Below are positions 19,848 through 28,944 of a stretch of DNA of 64,000 nucleotides, piece after piece. The notes beneath the pieces are model-generated. The model ran no database searches. It had not been told where the DNA came from and saw only the letters and a list, made by a program, of their open reading frames with translations. The position numbers were made by a program, and so were the translations under genes. Each line of letters starts with the position of its first letter. Position 1 is the stretch's first letter. Origin of the DNA: Psychrobacter sp. 4Dc (GTDB taxonomy: Bacteria; Pseudomonadota; Gammaproteobacteria; Pseudomonadales; Moraxellaceae); the NCBI RefSeq assembly GCF_002836715.1, contig NZ_PJAT01000059.1, positions 1-64,000 of the forward strand. Direction: 5' to 3'.

Positions 19848-20738
19848 TTACACTTTTGACGCTTCATAAATCTCTTCAATTGAAGCATTAATGGTCTCAG
19901 CAAACTCGCTGTCGCTTTGCTGTTTACTCAAGCCTTCAGTAAAGGCACGCGAGAAGCTCGCAATCATACCTGGGTTTTGTTTGAGCTTGGCACAAGCATC
20001 GCTACGACTATAACCACCAGACAGCGCCACTACTTTGAGCACTTTAGGATGATCAATCAGCTCCTGATAAAACCCCGCCTCTTCTGGCAGGGTCAGCTTA
20101 AGCATCACTTGATGTTTTTCACTTAAGCGTTCCAGATTGCGCAGGATATCTGCCTTCAACAGTAACTCGCACTCATGCTTTTGAGTGCTATCAATATTGA
20201 CCTCTGGCTCGACGATAGGCATCAAACCTTTTGAAATAATCTGCTTCGCCACATCAAACTGCTGCTGTATCACAAGCTCGATACCATCGACGTTTGGCTC
20301 ATAAATGACTGAGCGCATTTTAGTACCGAATACAGGATAGTTTTTTGCTTTATCTAATAATAGATCTAGATTCGGGATTGGCTTCATAACTTGCACGCCG
20401 CTCATTTGCTCAGCCAGACCTTTATCTACCTTTAAAAATGGTACGATATTTTTATTTTCCCACAGATAATTGGCCGTCGACTTGCCATTAACTTCGCGCT
20501 CCATGGTATCTTCAAACAAGATTGCACCAAGTACACGCTCACTATCAAAACAGTCACACGTCATGATACGAGCACGCATTTCATGAACCAAATCAAACAT
20601 GGCCTCATCATTATCATAAGCATCGCTGCTGACACCATAAGTCTCTAACGCTTTCGGTGTGCTGCCGCCACTTTGATCAAGCGCAGCAATAAAACCTGAA
20701 CCATTTTTTATACGCTGTAATTGCTTATCGTATTCCAT
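19848..20738 (-). CDS. Fructose-bisphosphate aldolase, class I (bacterial FdaB type)
   Basis: A 296-residue metal-independent aldolase that interconverts fructose 1,6-bisphosphate with dihydroxyacetone phosphate and glyceraldehyde 3-phosphate. It shows GFIAALDQSGGSTPKAL at residues 15-31, ILFEDTMER, PIVEPEVNID, the likely Schiff-base Lys in VMLKLTLPE and VVALSGGYSR. The length and motifs match the staphylococcal-type class I enzyme rather than the zinc class II enzyme. It stands alone between thiC and the EamA gene and may function mainly in gluconeogenesis, since Psychrobacter generally lack a complete glycolysis (known for the genus, not shown here). Confidence 0.93.
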   Translation of the reverse strand: MEYDKQLQRIKNGSGFIAALDQSGGSTPKALETYGVSSDAYDNDEAMFDLVHEMRARIMTCDCFDSERVLGAILFEDTMEREVNGKSTANYLWENKNIVPFLKVDKGLAEQMSGVQVMKPIPNLDLLLDKAKNYPVFGTKMRSVIYEPNVDGIELVIQQQFDVAKQIISKGLMPIVEPEVNIDSTQKHECELLLKADILRNLERLSEKHQVMLKLTLPEEAGFYQELIDHPKVLKVVALSGGYSRSDACAKLKQNPGMIASFSRAFTEGLSKQQSDSEFAETINASIEEIYEASKV

Positions 20739-20914
20739 TGAGCCTGCATCCTATTTTTATTGGTTAAATTAAATATCATAAACTAAGCTTTTTTATTCCA
20801 TACAAGCCGTGTTATTTGTAGATAACCTTATCATAGGATGATTTGTATGCCTATATAGGATACGTGACAATATAGCCAAAAAATCATGAAACCAATACTT
20901 TTAGACAATGCGCA

Positions 20915-21763
20915 TTACGCCAAAAACAGTACCCCTACACAGCAGACTGCCAATACTAATCCTATTATGTTGATACGGTTCAGCTGCTCTTTAAATACAC
21001 CTACGCCAATCAATGTCGCTACGGCAATAACACCGACATTCATACCAGTGAAAACAATACTAGGAGAATCATGCAGCACTTGGTGTGCCCGCACATAGGC
21101 ATAAATATTGCCCATGTTCAATGTGCCGAGCAGTAGACCTGTCATAAGCGCTTGTTTTTGCCAACGTACCCGTGTGACCAGTAAATAGATTAAAAGCAAT
21201 ACACCTGCTACGCCAAAACTTACCAGTAGAGTCAACGGAAAGGCCGCCCCTTGTTTTGCCACTTGTTTGAACAAAATATCAATAATGCCGTAGCCTGCCC
21301 ATACCCCGAATAACCATAGTGGCGTATGCTTTGCTTGGCGAGTAATATCGTTATGCTGTGGTCGATAGACGAGCGCACCTAATGCCAGAAAACCTAACGC
21401 CAATCCAAGTATACGTGTACCAGTCAGCACCTCACCGAATAGCAAAAAAGCCGCTACGATGGGGATAATGAGTGACAAGCGCTGAGAGGCGTCGGTTGCT
21501 ACCATCCCCACCGCTTCAATAGCTCGTCCGAGAATGATAAATACAGCAGGTAATAGTACTCCAAGCGCAATGATGATTGCCCAAGCGCTATCAAGCGCAT
21601 GAATGGCACCTACATCAGGTTTTAGTAATACCCAAGTCAGTAAAAAAGCCACAGGATAGCCTGCCACGATGGTCTGACGAATATCTATATTTTTCTGGCG
21701 CAATATTTTCAAAAGTACTGAGACGGCGACGCTACATAGTACCGCTATTATTAAATACATCAT
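20915..21763 (-). CDS. EamA/DMT-family transporter
   Basis: A 282-residue inner-membrane protein with about ten hydrophobic segments and almost no soluble part, in two halves as in the drug/metabolite transporter superfamily. The segment SQRLSLIIPIVAAFLLFGEV near residue 93 resembles the conserved end of the first EamA repeat, and FTGMNVGVIAVATLIGVGVFKEQ that of the second (quoted in part). The substrate is unknown. AGGT lies 8 bases before the ATG. Confidence 0.85.
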   Translation of the reverse strand: MMYLIIAVLCSVAVSVLLKILRQKNIDIRQTIVAGYPVAFLLTWVLLKPDVGAIHALDSAWAIIIALGVLLPAVFIILGRAIEAVGMVATDASQRLSLIIPIVAAFLLFGEVLTGTRILGLALGFLALGALVYRPQHNDITRQAKHTPLWLFGVWAGYGIIDILFKQVAKQGAAFPLTLLVSFGVAGVLLLIYLLVTRVRWQKQALMTGLLLGTLNMGNIYAYVRAHQVLHDSPSIVFTGMNVGVIAVATLIGVGVFKEQLNRINIIGLVLAVCCVGVLFLA

Positions 21764-22126
21764 TCACTGCTACCTTTTGAACTTCAATGTTGAGTTATTA
21801 CTGTTCGTATATTGATCAAAACCATTAAATAAAATGCCTGCTAATCAGCCGATATTTGCAATAAAATCATACTTATAAAAGCAATATTTAAACCATGAAT
21901 AAGTTTGGATGTAGAATGTAACAAAATATGTTTTCTACAGCAATCTATTTATTATAGTTGTGACTAAGGCACTAAAGACACAGCTATTCTTAAGCAAATT
22001 ACAATTAGCATGCAGGTATGATTAGTAATTTTGCTAAAATAGCACCTAATCCCAATCACAAAAGTAAAGATTCTAGATAACGAGTCCTCTCGTTCATCTT
22101 GACGTACTGCTATTGATGTTTTATTA
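21764..22126. other. Divergent intergenic region, EamA gene / ABC exporter gene
   Basis: About 360 AT-rich bases without a credible gene. It must contain both divergent promoters; I see no consensus pair at a sensible distance and no strong hairpin. Confidence 0.4.
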
Positions 22127-24049
22127 ATGCCTATGAATGCTTTATTTCGCTTTTTTGAAAACCGCCTACCCGCCTTTCCAGACACCCCTATGCCATTGCC
22201 ATCACCTCGCGATGGCATGCTGAAGTTTTTGTGGGCATGTACCAATGGCCTACGCGGCTGGCTACTAATCTTTATGATTTTGTCCGCTGGTATCGGTATC
22301 TACGAGGCCATGCTGTTTGCTTGGATAGGTAATATCGTCGATTGGTTGGGCGTTTATACACCGCAAAACTTATGGGTAGAAAAAGGCGACATGTTGCTCA
22401 TCATGCTCGCTGTCATGATAGTGAGTCCATTGTGGATCGCCTTGTCATCGTTTATCCATTTTCAGACCTTGCAAGGCGTGTTTCCTATGCAGATGCGCTG
22501 GCGGTTTCATCAGCGAATGCTTGGGCAATCCATGCAGTTTTATCAGGATGAGTTTTCGGGTCGTGTCTCAGCTAAGGTAATGCAGACAGCCCTAGCAGTA
22601 CGCGATACTGTGATGACCGTCACCGATATGTTTATGTATGTCTCTGTCTACTTTATCACCTCAGGGGTGATTTTGTTTAATTTAGACAGCTTACTACTCA
22701 TTCCTTTTATTATTTGGCTGGTCTTGGTTGCCATTACCATTTGGTACTTTATCCCCAAACTCAAAGAGACAGCGATTGTGCAAGCGGATGCCCGTGCCTT
22801 AATGACAGGACGAATCACTGATGCTTATGCCAATATCATGACCGTCAAGCTATTTAGCCATTCTCGTCGTGAGCTCGGTTATGCCAAAAATGCCATGGGA
22901 CAATTCCTAGGTACGGTACATGCGCAGATGCGCTGGGTCAGCTATTTAGAAGTATCGACCCATCTTATCAGCGTGATCTTGGTCAGTAGTACGGCAGGTA
23001 TTGGATTGTACTTATGGCAACAAGGCGCAGTTGGTGTTGGTGCCATTGCTGCTGCGACAGCTATGGCATTGCGTCTAAATGGTTTGACGCGTTGGATTAT
23101 GTGGCAGACAGCCAGTTTGTTTGAGAGTATCGGTACAGTTCAAGACGGTATGCGTACGTTATCAGCGCCGCAGACAATCATTGATGAACCTGACGCGCCA
23201 GCCCTAGCCGTCACGGACGGACGTATCGTGTTCGACCATGTTGACTTCAGTTATGAAAATGACGAAGAAGACAATGAACAAACTGGCGAGCCTGTTGATA
23301 GTACCAACATGGCTAAACGCGCTCCTAACTCATATATCAAACTGTTGGACAACTTCCACTTAGATATTAAGCCGGGTGAAAAGATTGGTTTGGTTGGGCG
23401 TTCAGGTGCTGGTAAATCGACCTTGGTTAATTTGCTATTGCGCTTTTTTGATGTCGATAGCGGTAAGATTCTGATTGATGGTCAGGCTATTGATGCGGTT
23501 ACGCAGGAGTCGTTGCGTCAACAGATTGGTATGGTGACTCAAGATACCTCATTGCTACATCGTACCGTGCGTGAAAACATCGCCTATGGTCGTCCTGATG
23601 CTACCGACGAAGAAATTATGATCGCTGCCAAACAAGCTCAGGCATGGGATTTCATCAAAGATCTATACGATGATAAAGGCAATACAGGACTTGATACCCA
23701 AGTAGGTGAACGCGGAGTCAAACTATCTGGCGGTCAACGTCAGCGTATTGCTATCTCACGTGTTATGCTAAAAAATGCGCCGATTTTACTTTTAGATGAA
23801 GCGACCAGTGCGCTAGATTCTGAGATTGAATATGCCATTACCGAAAGCTTAAATGACATCATGACTGGCAAGACCGTTATTGCTATCGCCCATCGCCTGT
23901 CTACTATTGCGGCACTGGATAGACTGGTCGTTATGCATCAAGGTCGCATCATTGAGCAAGGTAGTCATGATGAACTATTAGCATTGAATGGTGTCTACGC
24001 TCGACTGTGGCAACGTCAAAGCGGTGGCTTCTTAGGTGAAGACAACTAG
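22127..24049 (+). CDS. ABC transporter, fused permease and ATPase (exporter type)
   Basis: A 640-residue half-transporter: membrane domain with about six hydrophobic segments (residues 45-320) and a C-terminal nucleotide-binding domain from about 365. Motifs: Walker A GRSGAGKST near 424-432, signature KLSGGQRQRIAISR, Walker B ILLLDEATSALD and switch His in AIAHRLST. It belongs to the MsbA/MdlB-like exporter class and should act as a dimer; the substrate is not evident. A polar insert rich in Glu/Asp sits just before the ATPase core. The start could also be the ATG 6 bases downstream; neither has a good ribosome site. The hydrolase gene follows after 84 bases. Confidence 0.93.
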   Translation: MPMNALFRFFENRLPAFPDTPMPLPSPRDGMLKFLWACTNGLRGWLLIFMILSAGIGIYEAMLFAWIGNIVDWLGVYTPQNLWVEKGDMLLIMLAVMIVSPLWIALSSFIHFQTLQGVFPMQMRWRFHQRMLGQSMQFYQDEFSGRVSAKVMQTALAVRDTVMTVTDMFMYVSVYFITSGVILFNLDSLLLIPFIIWLVLVAITIWYFIPKLKETAIVQADARALMTGRITDAYANIMTVKLFSHSRRELGYAKNAMGQFLGTVHAQMRWVSYLEVSTHLISVILVSSTAGIGLYLWQQGAVGVGAIAAATAMALRLNGLTRWIMWQTASLFESIGTVQDGMRTLSAPQTIIDEPDAPALAVTDGRIVFDHVDFSYENDEEDNEQTGEPVDSTNMAKRAPNSYIKLLDNFHLDIKPGEKIGLVGRSGAGKSTLVNLLLRFFDVDSGKILIDGQAIDAVTQESLRQQIGMVTQDTSLLHRTVRENIAYGRPDATDEEIMIAAKQAQAWDFIKDLYDDKGNTGLDTQVGERGVKLSGGQRQRIAISRVMLKNAPILLLDEATSALDSEIEYAITESLNDIMTGKTVIAIAHRLSTIAALDRLVVMHQGRIIEQGSHDELLALNGVYARLWQRQSGGFLGEDN

Positions 24050-24133
24050 GATTCATTAAGTCAGCTCAATCATAAAAAGCAAAACTACAAAAAACAAATC
24101 ACTCAAAATAAGTCACAAGGAAGTGTTTATTTT

Positions 24134-25024
24134 ATGGAAGCATTCACAAACCGTATTAATCTTGGCGGAAAACAGGCTCGCTATTATGACCTTAGCCAAT
24201 TTAATCAGCCGCTAGATTCAAGCTCTACTCCCCGCGCGCCAGCACATTTTTATAGTGGCAATAGTTTTACCGTTGGCACTTATATACCACTATTGAGTAA
24301 GCTATCCACCGAATTTGATATCAGCTCACTTGCTCTACGTGGCTACTGGTATGATAAGCCGCAGAGCCGTCGTCTGACGCGCGAGCAAGATGCCGACATG
24401 CTGATTGAGTTTTTAGAAAAGACCCAAGACAAGCCTGTCGTAGGTATTGGTCACTCGCAAGGGGCGACGGCCACAGCAATGGCAGCTGCCAAACGTCCAG
24501 AGTTGTTTTCGCAGTTGTACCTGATCGAGCCTGTCACATTTACCAAAAACCAAGCCACCTTATATAATCTTTTGCCACGCTCTGTCCTACTGAGCCGCGA
24601 GCCTTTCAAAAGCACGTTAACTAAGCAGTCTACTTGGCCAAGTATCCATAGTTATTACGAGAGCCTACGTGCGCAGCGTGCTTATAAGCGTATTAGCAAT
24701 AAGCACTTGCAAGTATTTGCTGAGCAAAGTCTGAGCAAAAATACAGATGGTAGCTATACGCTTATGTTTGCACCAGAACAAGAGCTGGCCAATTATTTTG
24801 GCGCACCTCATATCGATGCCGCACTCAAAAAACTACGCTGTCCCTACACGTTGATTACAGGCAAGCCTACTCTGTTCATCAATGACAAAGTACGAAAGCA
24901 ATGGAAAAAATTTGTCCCAGATAGCAGTCTTATTTCGCTGTCAGATTATGGTCATCTATTGCCAATGGAAGCGCCTGAATTATGCGCTCAAATCATCAAC
25001 GAGCACTACCAAAGCAGTAAATAA
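24134..25024 (+). CDS. Alpha/beta hydrolase
   Basis: A 296-residue alpha/beta-hydrolase-fold protein. The nucleophile elbow GHSQG lies near residues 106-110 (Ser108), and YGHLLPMEAPE near 277-287 provides the probable catalytic His. LALRGYWYDKP before the cap resembles the usual oxyanion-side strand. Substrate is unknown. It sits between an ABC exporter and alkB on the same strand, with only 20 bases to alkB, so these three genes may be cotranscribed. Confidence 0.85.
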   Translation: MEAFTNRINLGGKQARYYDLSQFNQPLDSSSTPRAPAHFYSGNSFTVGTYIPLLSKLSTEFDISSLALRGYWYDKPQSRRLTREQDADMLIEFLEKTQDKPVVGIGHSQGATATAMAAAKRPELFSQLYLIEPVTFTKNQATLYNLLPRSVLLSREPFKSTLTKQSTWPSIHSYYESLRAQRAYKRISNKHLQVFAEQSLSKNTDGSYTLMFAPEQELANYFGAPHIDAALKKLRCPYTLITGKPTLFINDKVRKQWKKFVPDSSLISLSDYGHLLPMEAPELCAQIINEHYQSSK

Positions 25025-25044
25025 GGATTTACAACGACTGAATT

Positions 25045-25662
25045 ATGACTGACCTCTTTGCTCCTGCACCCACGGATAACTTACTACCCTATGATGGTAA
25101 GGTGAATGATCTAGGCGTGATTATCGACGATGCCACTGCCCTTTATAATACTCTACTAAATGAGCTACCTTGGCAATCAGACATCGTGACGTTATTTGGT
25201 AAGACCCATATAACTACTCGGAAAATTGTCTGGATGGGAGATACAGATGCAGACTATCAATACTCAGGACACGTGCGCCAAACTGTTCCATGGTCAGATA
25301 TAGTGTTTCACGTGAAACAGGAAATCGAACAAGCTTTAGCAGAGGTTGGCGTAACTGCCAATTTTAATACCTGCCTGCTTAATTACTATCCTTCTGGCGC
25401 TGATGGTATGGGCTACCATGCTGATGACGAAAATGAGCTCGGTCATCAGCCAGTCATCGCCTCCTTATCGCTCGGTGCCACACGCAAATTTGTTTTTAAG
25501 CATAAAAAAACTCAAGACAAAGTTGAGCTTTATCTTGAGTCTGGTCAGCTCGTTGTGATGCATGGTGACACACAGACCTTTTGGAAGCATACGATTACTA
25601 AGACAAAGACGGTCGATGCTGGGCGAATCAGTCTAACGTTTCGGCATATGCTTACATCTTGA
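25045..25662 (+). CDS. alkB: AlkB-family 2-oxoglutarate/Fe(II) dioxygenase
   Basis: A 205-residue enzyme expected to reverse 1-methyladenine and 3-methylcytosine lesions in nucleic acid by oxidative demethylation. The iron ligands are the HxD of GYHADDE near residues 117-123 and a distal His in FWKHTITKT near 175; the 2-oxoglutarate-binding pattern RxxxxxR is RISLTFR near 195-201. NTCLLNYYPSGADGMGYHAD resembles the ALKBH2/3-like branch rather than E. coli AlkB itself. No ada gene is nearby. Confidence 0.92.
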   Translation: MTDLFAPAPTDNLLPYDGKVNDLGVIIDDATALYNTLLNELPWQSDIVTLFGKTHITTRKIVWMGDTDADYQYSGHVRQTVPWSDIVFHVKQEIEQALAEVGVTANFNTCLLNYYPSGADGMGYHADDENELGHQPVIASLSLGATRKFVFKHKKTQDKVELYLESGQLVVMHGDTQTFWKHTITKTKTVDAGRISLTFRHMLTS

Positions 25663-25694
25663 TACTATCGCTGACTTAACGAGCCATCTAACTC

Positions 25695-26567
25695 TTATGC
25701 TAGACGATCTAAAAAACGCTCACGGTAACACTGATAAGCAGCTTCACACACATTGGCAGTGTAGCTAGCATTAACACCACCTGCGACTACTGCACCCACC
25801 GCTGGAATGATTTGCGCCGCTTTTGTCTTAACGATGTTAGTGGCTACTTTAGTCGCTGTCTGACGCAGTACACGAGACATGACTTCTTCATTAATCTGAT
25901 TGAATGCTTGAGTTTCTGGATCTTGAATCATCGCATGAGTGTCATCTAACGCCGCTTTACGTTCCTCAACAGAGGCAGAAGTTGCTACAGCCAACAAAGA
26001 CATCGCAAATAACTGTTCGCCTTCATCATTGATATCAAAGCCATAGTACGTTGCATATTCTCCAATCGCACGTAGGTTGGCTGTAATAAGCCCAACGACG
26101 TCAGCAGGGATACCTGCCCAGCCTACAACCCCTGTAGTCACCCCTTGCGCACTGGTTAGCGCTACATATTTGCTTTTAAAAAGCTTAACTTGTTTATCTA
26201 CAGCCGCAATAGGTAGACTTTTAATGTCACCAAGCGTTTTGATAGAGGAATCGTTAATATCTACTTCCTCTTGATAGCTATCGATAACGTCTTGAGTATC
26301 TAGTGTCCAATTGGCTGCATCACTCAAAGCAGTAATCGTTTCCTCAGTTGCTTTTTTTAGAGAATCACCAAATTTTGGAGCTTCCATCAACGCATCGCCG
26401 GCTGCTACCACAGGGGTATTAAGCACTGCTAGCGCTTTATCCAAAATCCCTTTATCAGGGTTTTTCCATGCTTCTATCTCTGCACGAACTTTTGCTTCAT
26501 AAGCAATGTGGTCATCTGTTTTTTCATTGCTGGTCTTATTATTGGTAGTCTTATTGTTGATAGTCAT
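25695..26567 (-). CDS. EcsC-family protein
   Basis: A 290-residue protein of the EcsC family (function unclear, named after the Bacillus ecsABC locus). Family features include VTTGVVGWAGIPADVVGLITANLRAIGEYATYYGFD near residues 135-170 (shown partly) and a Gly/Ala-rich C-terminal helix with IIPAVGAVVAGGVNASYT that may contact membrane. The N-terminal ~30 residues are Asn/Thr/Lys-rich low complexity. AAAGGA precedes the ATG. It converges on alkB with a 32-base gap. Confidence 0.85.
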   Translation of the reverse strand: MTINNKTTNNKTSNEKTDDHIAYEAKVRAEIEAWKNPDKGILDKALAVLNTPVVAAGDALMEAPKFGDSLKKATEETITALSDAANWTLDTQDVIDSYQEEVDINDSSIKTLGDIKSLPIAAVDKQVKLFKSKYVALTSAQGVTTGVVGWAGIPADVVGLITANLRAIGEYATYYGFDINDEGEQLFAMSLLAVATSASVEERKAALDDTHAMIQDPETQAFNQINEEVMSRVLRQTATKVATNIVKTKAAQIIPAVGAVVAGGVNASYTANVCEAAYQCYRERFLDRLA

Positions 26568-26762
26568 ATTATTTCCTTTATTAGTATCGTTCGCTTTCTA
26601 TCCTATGATAAATAAGCAAAGACTACAGGGACGTTCTGTTGTTCAAAATAAAACTTTTGTATGATTTGTTAAGTCATCAGTTAAGTTTACTGGGTTTCAA
26701 CAGACATCCCTTTACTAATAAACCTTATCAAACACTACCTAATACTTGGGAAATCTTTACAT

Positions 26763-27794
26763 TCACTCAGCTGCCGCTAAGACAATTTTGCCAAAAGCAT
26801 CGCCTTTTTGTAGCTCATGGTGCGCTGCAACAACTTCTGAGAGTGGATAAGTTTTTTGAATTTTTAAAGTTAAATTACCATCGGCCACTTCCTGTAAAAC
26901 ACGCGCCATATCTTGACCACTACGCTGCGCTTTATAGCCTGCTACTGCTAGGTTTTTTTGCTGACCGGCTTCTTTGAGCTTATCAACCCAGATAGTTGGT
27001 AACACATTCACGCGGGCGCCTGATTTGAGCACGCTAAGTGCACGGACACCTGCTTCGTCACCGACTAAATCAAGCAGCACGTCGGCTTGTAGATCAGGAA
27101 ACGCTTCATCTTTGGTATAATCTATCCAACCCGCCAGCTTAGATACGTCTATCAACTCATCAAGCTTGGCATACTTTTCTGGCGAGCAAATTACCGTTAC
27201 CTTGATGTTATCTTGTGCCACCTTATTCATGAGCAATTGGATTAATAAATGACCGACACCGCCTGCTGGTGCATTAATTACAACATGCTCATCTGTTTTT
27301 ATATCAGCAAAATCTACAAACTGTAGTGCCGTTTGTCCAATACAAGGCAAAGCACCTGCCTGCTCTAAGCTGACATTGTCTGGTACTTTCGCAAGCAGCT
27401 TGGCATCTACTGCCACATATTGCGCATAGCCGCCACCGGTAAAAGTCAAGGCCGCTACTCTATCGCCAACAACAAACTCATCGCTATTACTGCTGACTAC
27501 TTCACCTGATACATCAAACCCTAAAATAGCTGGCTGATCATTCTCAAACTTGTCTTTACGAATGTTTTCCGCGCCCCAGCCTTTACCTTGGCGGGTCTTA
27601 TAATCGACAGGGTTAATCCCAGCATAGGCAATTTTTACCAGTACTTGGTCGTCTTGGAGCTCAGGGACATCAGCACCATCTTGATATTTCATTACTTCAG
27701 GCTCACCGAACTCACGTATGAGTACGGCGTGCTGAGTCTTAGGTATGTTGTGGTTAGCTTGTTGATTATTATCGGTAGTAGACGCTGTTGCCAT
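26763..27794 (-). CDS. NADPH:quinone reductase-like, zinc-independent MDR oxidoreductase
   Basis: A 343-residue medium-chain dehydrogenase/reductase. It has the N-terminal GroES-like domain (VKIAYAGINPVDYKTRQG near 52-69, LGFDVSGEV), the link GALPCIGQTAL and the nucleotide-binding NAPAGGVGHLLIQL near 173-186. The cysteine ligands of zinc alcohol dehydrogenases are absent. It probably reduces quinones or enones with NADPH. The first ~20 residues are a polar tail. AGGAT precedes the ATG. Confidence 0.9.
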   Translation of the reverse strand: MATASTTDNNQQANHNIPKTQHAVLIREFGEPEVMKYQDGADVPELQDDQVLVKIAYAGINPVDYKTRQGKGWGAENIRKDKFENDQPAILGFDVSGEVVSSNSDEFVVGDRVAALTFTGGGYAQYVAVDAKLLAKVPDNVSLEQAGALPCIGQTALQFVDFADIKTDEHVVINAPAGGVGHLLIQLLMNKVAQDNIKVTVICSPEKYAKLDELIDVSKLAGWIDYTKDEAFPDLQADVLLDLVGDEAGVRALSVLKSGARVNVLPTIWVDKLKEAGQQKNLAVAGYKAQRSGQDMARVLQEVADGNLTLKIQKTYPLSEVVAAHHELQKGDAFGKIVLAAAE

Positions 27795-27980
27795 CGTAGA
27801 ATATCCTTATATTTTGTTTATTAGGCTGTACTTGGTCTTCATTTTATTGAAACGTTATGCTGTTAATAGCACTTTCCATCGAGAACATGGTTAATCAATA
27901 ATATGATCAATAAAGACAATTGTTCATATATCGATAGATTGCCAATATAATACATTTAGACGAATTATTATAGTTAGGTA

Positions 27981-28736
27981 TTAGGGTAGCATCAGCTCTG
28001 CACTGATAGGCAGGTGATCTGATAGCGATGACCAAGGCTTTCCAGTATGTACCCAAGCATCCTTCACAAGCAAATTGCGCACGTAGATACGATCTAAGCT
28101 GAGTACTGGCAGTTTTGCGGGAAAGGTTGGCAACAGCTTACCATGACAATGTTTGAACGCTTCTATCATACCGAGATCTGATGCCAGTTTGTCACAAGAC
28201 ATCTTTTTCCAATCATTAAAATCGCCTGCCAAGATGAGCGGTTGATTCGGCGCAATCTCATTTCGAACATAGTCACTAATCGCTTGATACTGCTTGATAC
28301 GATCCCGCTCAAACAAGTTCAAATGTGCGCACAGCACCACAACTGGCATCTCCCAACCGATAGGTTGTACCTCACAGTGCAGAACCCCGCGTTGCTCAAG
28401 CTTATTGACCGTAATATTTACATTGTGTTTGGGATCTAGCGGGAAGCGACTCAATACTGCATTGCCGTGATGGCCGTTTTCGTACTCTGAGTTTTTACCA
28501 TAACTGTTTTGCAAATCTAAAAACTCGCCGAACCATTCATGCTGCGACTGATCTGGGTACTCGTTATATTGCATATTGCGTTTGAGGTTTTGGCCTTGCA
28601 CTTCTTGCAAGCACAGCACGTCTGAACCCACAGACTCTAGCGCCTGAGCAATACCTTGCATCTTCACTTGGCGATTCAGCGGTGACATGCCTTTGTGAAT
28701 GTTGTAGCTGGTTAAAACAAAAGAGGTGGTAGTCAT
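27981..28736 (-). CDS. Endonuclease/exonuclease/phosphatase (EEP) family protein
   Basis: A 251-residue EEP-fold protein. Catalytic motifs are visible in order: SYNIHKG near 9-15, LCLQEVQGQ near 41-49 (metal-binding Glu), CAHLNLFE, LAGDFNDWK near 164-172 and the terminal SDHLPISAEL (catalytic Asp-His). This type resembles YbhP-like proteins found beside cardiolipin synthase genes; the substrate could be nucleic acid, phospholipid or an inositol-like phosphoester. No ribosome site is obvious before the start. Confidence 0.88.
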   Translation of the reverse strand: MTTTSFVLTSYNIHKGMSPLNRQVKMQGIAQALESVGSDVLCLQEVQGQNLKRNMQYNEYPDQSQHEWFGEFLDLQNSYGKNSEYENGHHGNAVLSRFPLDPKHNVNITVNKLEQRGVLHCEVQPIGWEMPVVVLCAHLNLFERDRIKQYQAISDYVRNEIAPNQPLILAGDFNDWKKMSCDKLASDLGMIEAFKHCHGKLLPTFPAKLPVLSLDRIYVRNLLVKDAWVHTGKPWSSLSDHLPISAELMLP

Positions 28737-28824
28737 AGTTTGGTTAGTTGTACGCTCATTATTTATGGAGTAAAGATCAATAGCTCAGCTACGACAGCAC
28801 CCATAGTGATGGTAATGACAGACA

Positions 28825-28859
28825 TAAAAAGAGCACTGGCTCGTATTGAACCAATGCTC
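28825..28859 (-). terminator. Terminator after the Balon gene
   Basis: On the minus strand GAGCA-TGG pairs with CCA-TGCTC (one mismatch) around a 10-base loop and is followed by TTTTT. It lies about 85 bases past the stop of the release-factor-like gene. Confidence 0.7.
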
Positions 28860-28866
28860 TCATATT

Positions 28867-28934
28867 ACACCTATGTATTATCAATGGCTAATTCATAAAT
28901 GGCTGATTCATAAATGAACATCGCGCATAGGTGT
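28867..28934 (-). repeat. Inverted repeat enclosing a 15-base tandem duplication, 3' of Balon
   Basis: ACACCTATG (28867-28875) and CATAGGTGT (28926-28934) are perfect inverted arms. Between them a 15-base unit starting ATGGCT and ending TTCATAA is duplicated (28884-28898, 28899-28913; one mismatch). The structure sits between the stop codon and the terminator. Confidence 0.55.
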
Positions 28935-28944
28935 CATCGTCAGA

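Noticed and set aside
22099..22127. TTGACG-17-TATTAA as a promoter for the ABC exporter
   Set aside because: The -10 overlaps the start codon, so transcription would begin inside the gene; it works only if translation starts much later, for which there is no support.
26639..26977. 112-codon + strand open frame overlapping the quinone reductase gene
   Set aside because: Most of it is antisense to a well-supported oxidoreductase gene, with no ribosome site or recognisable domain.
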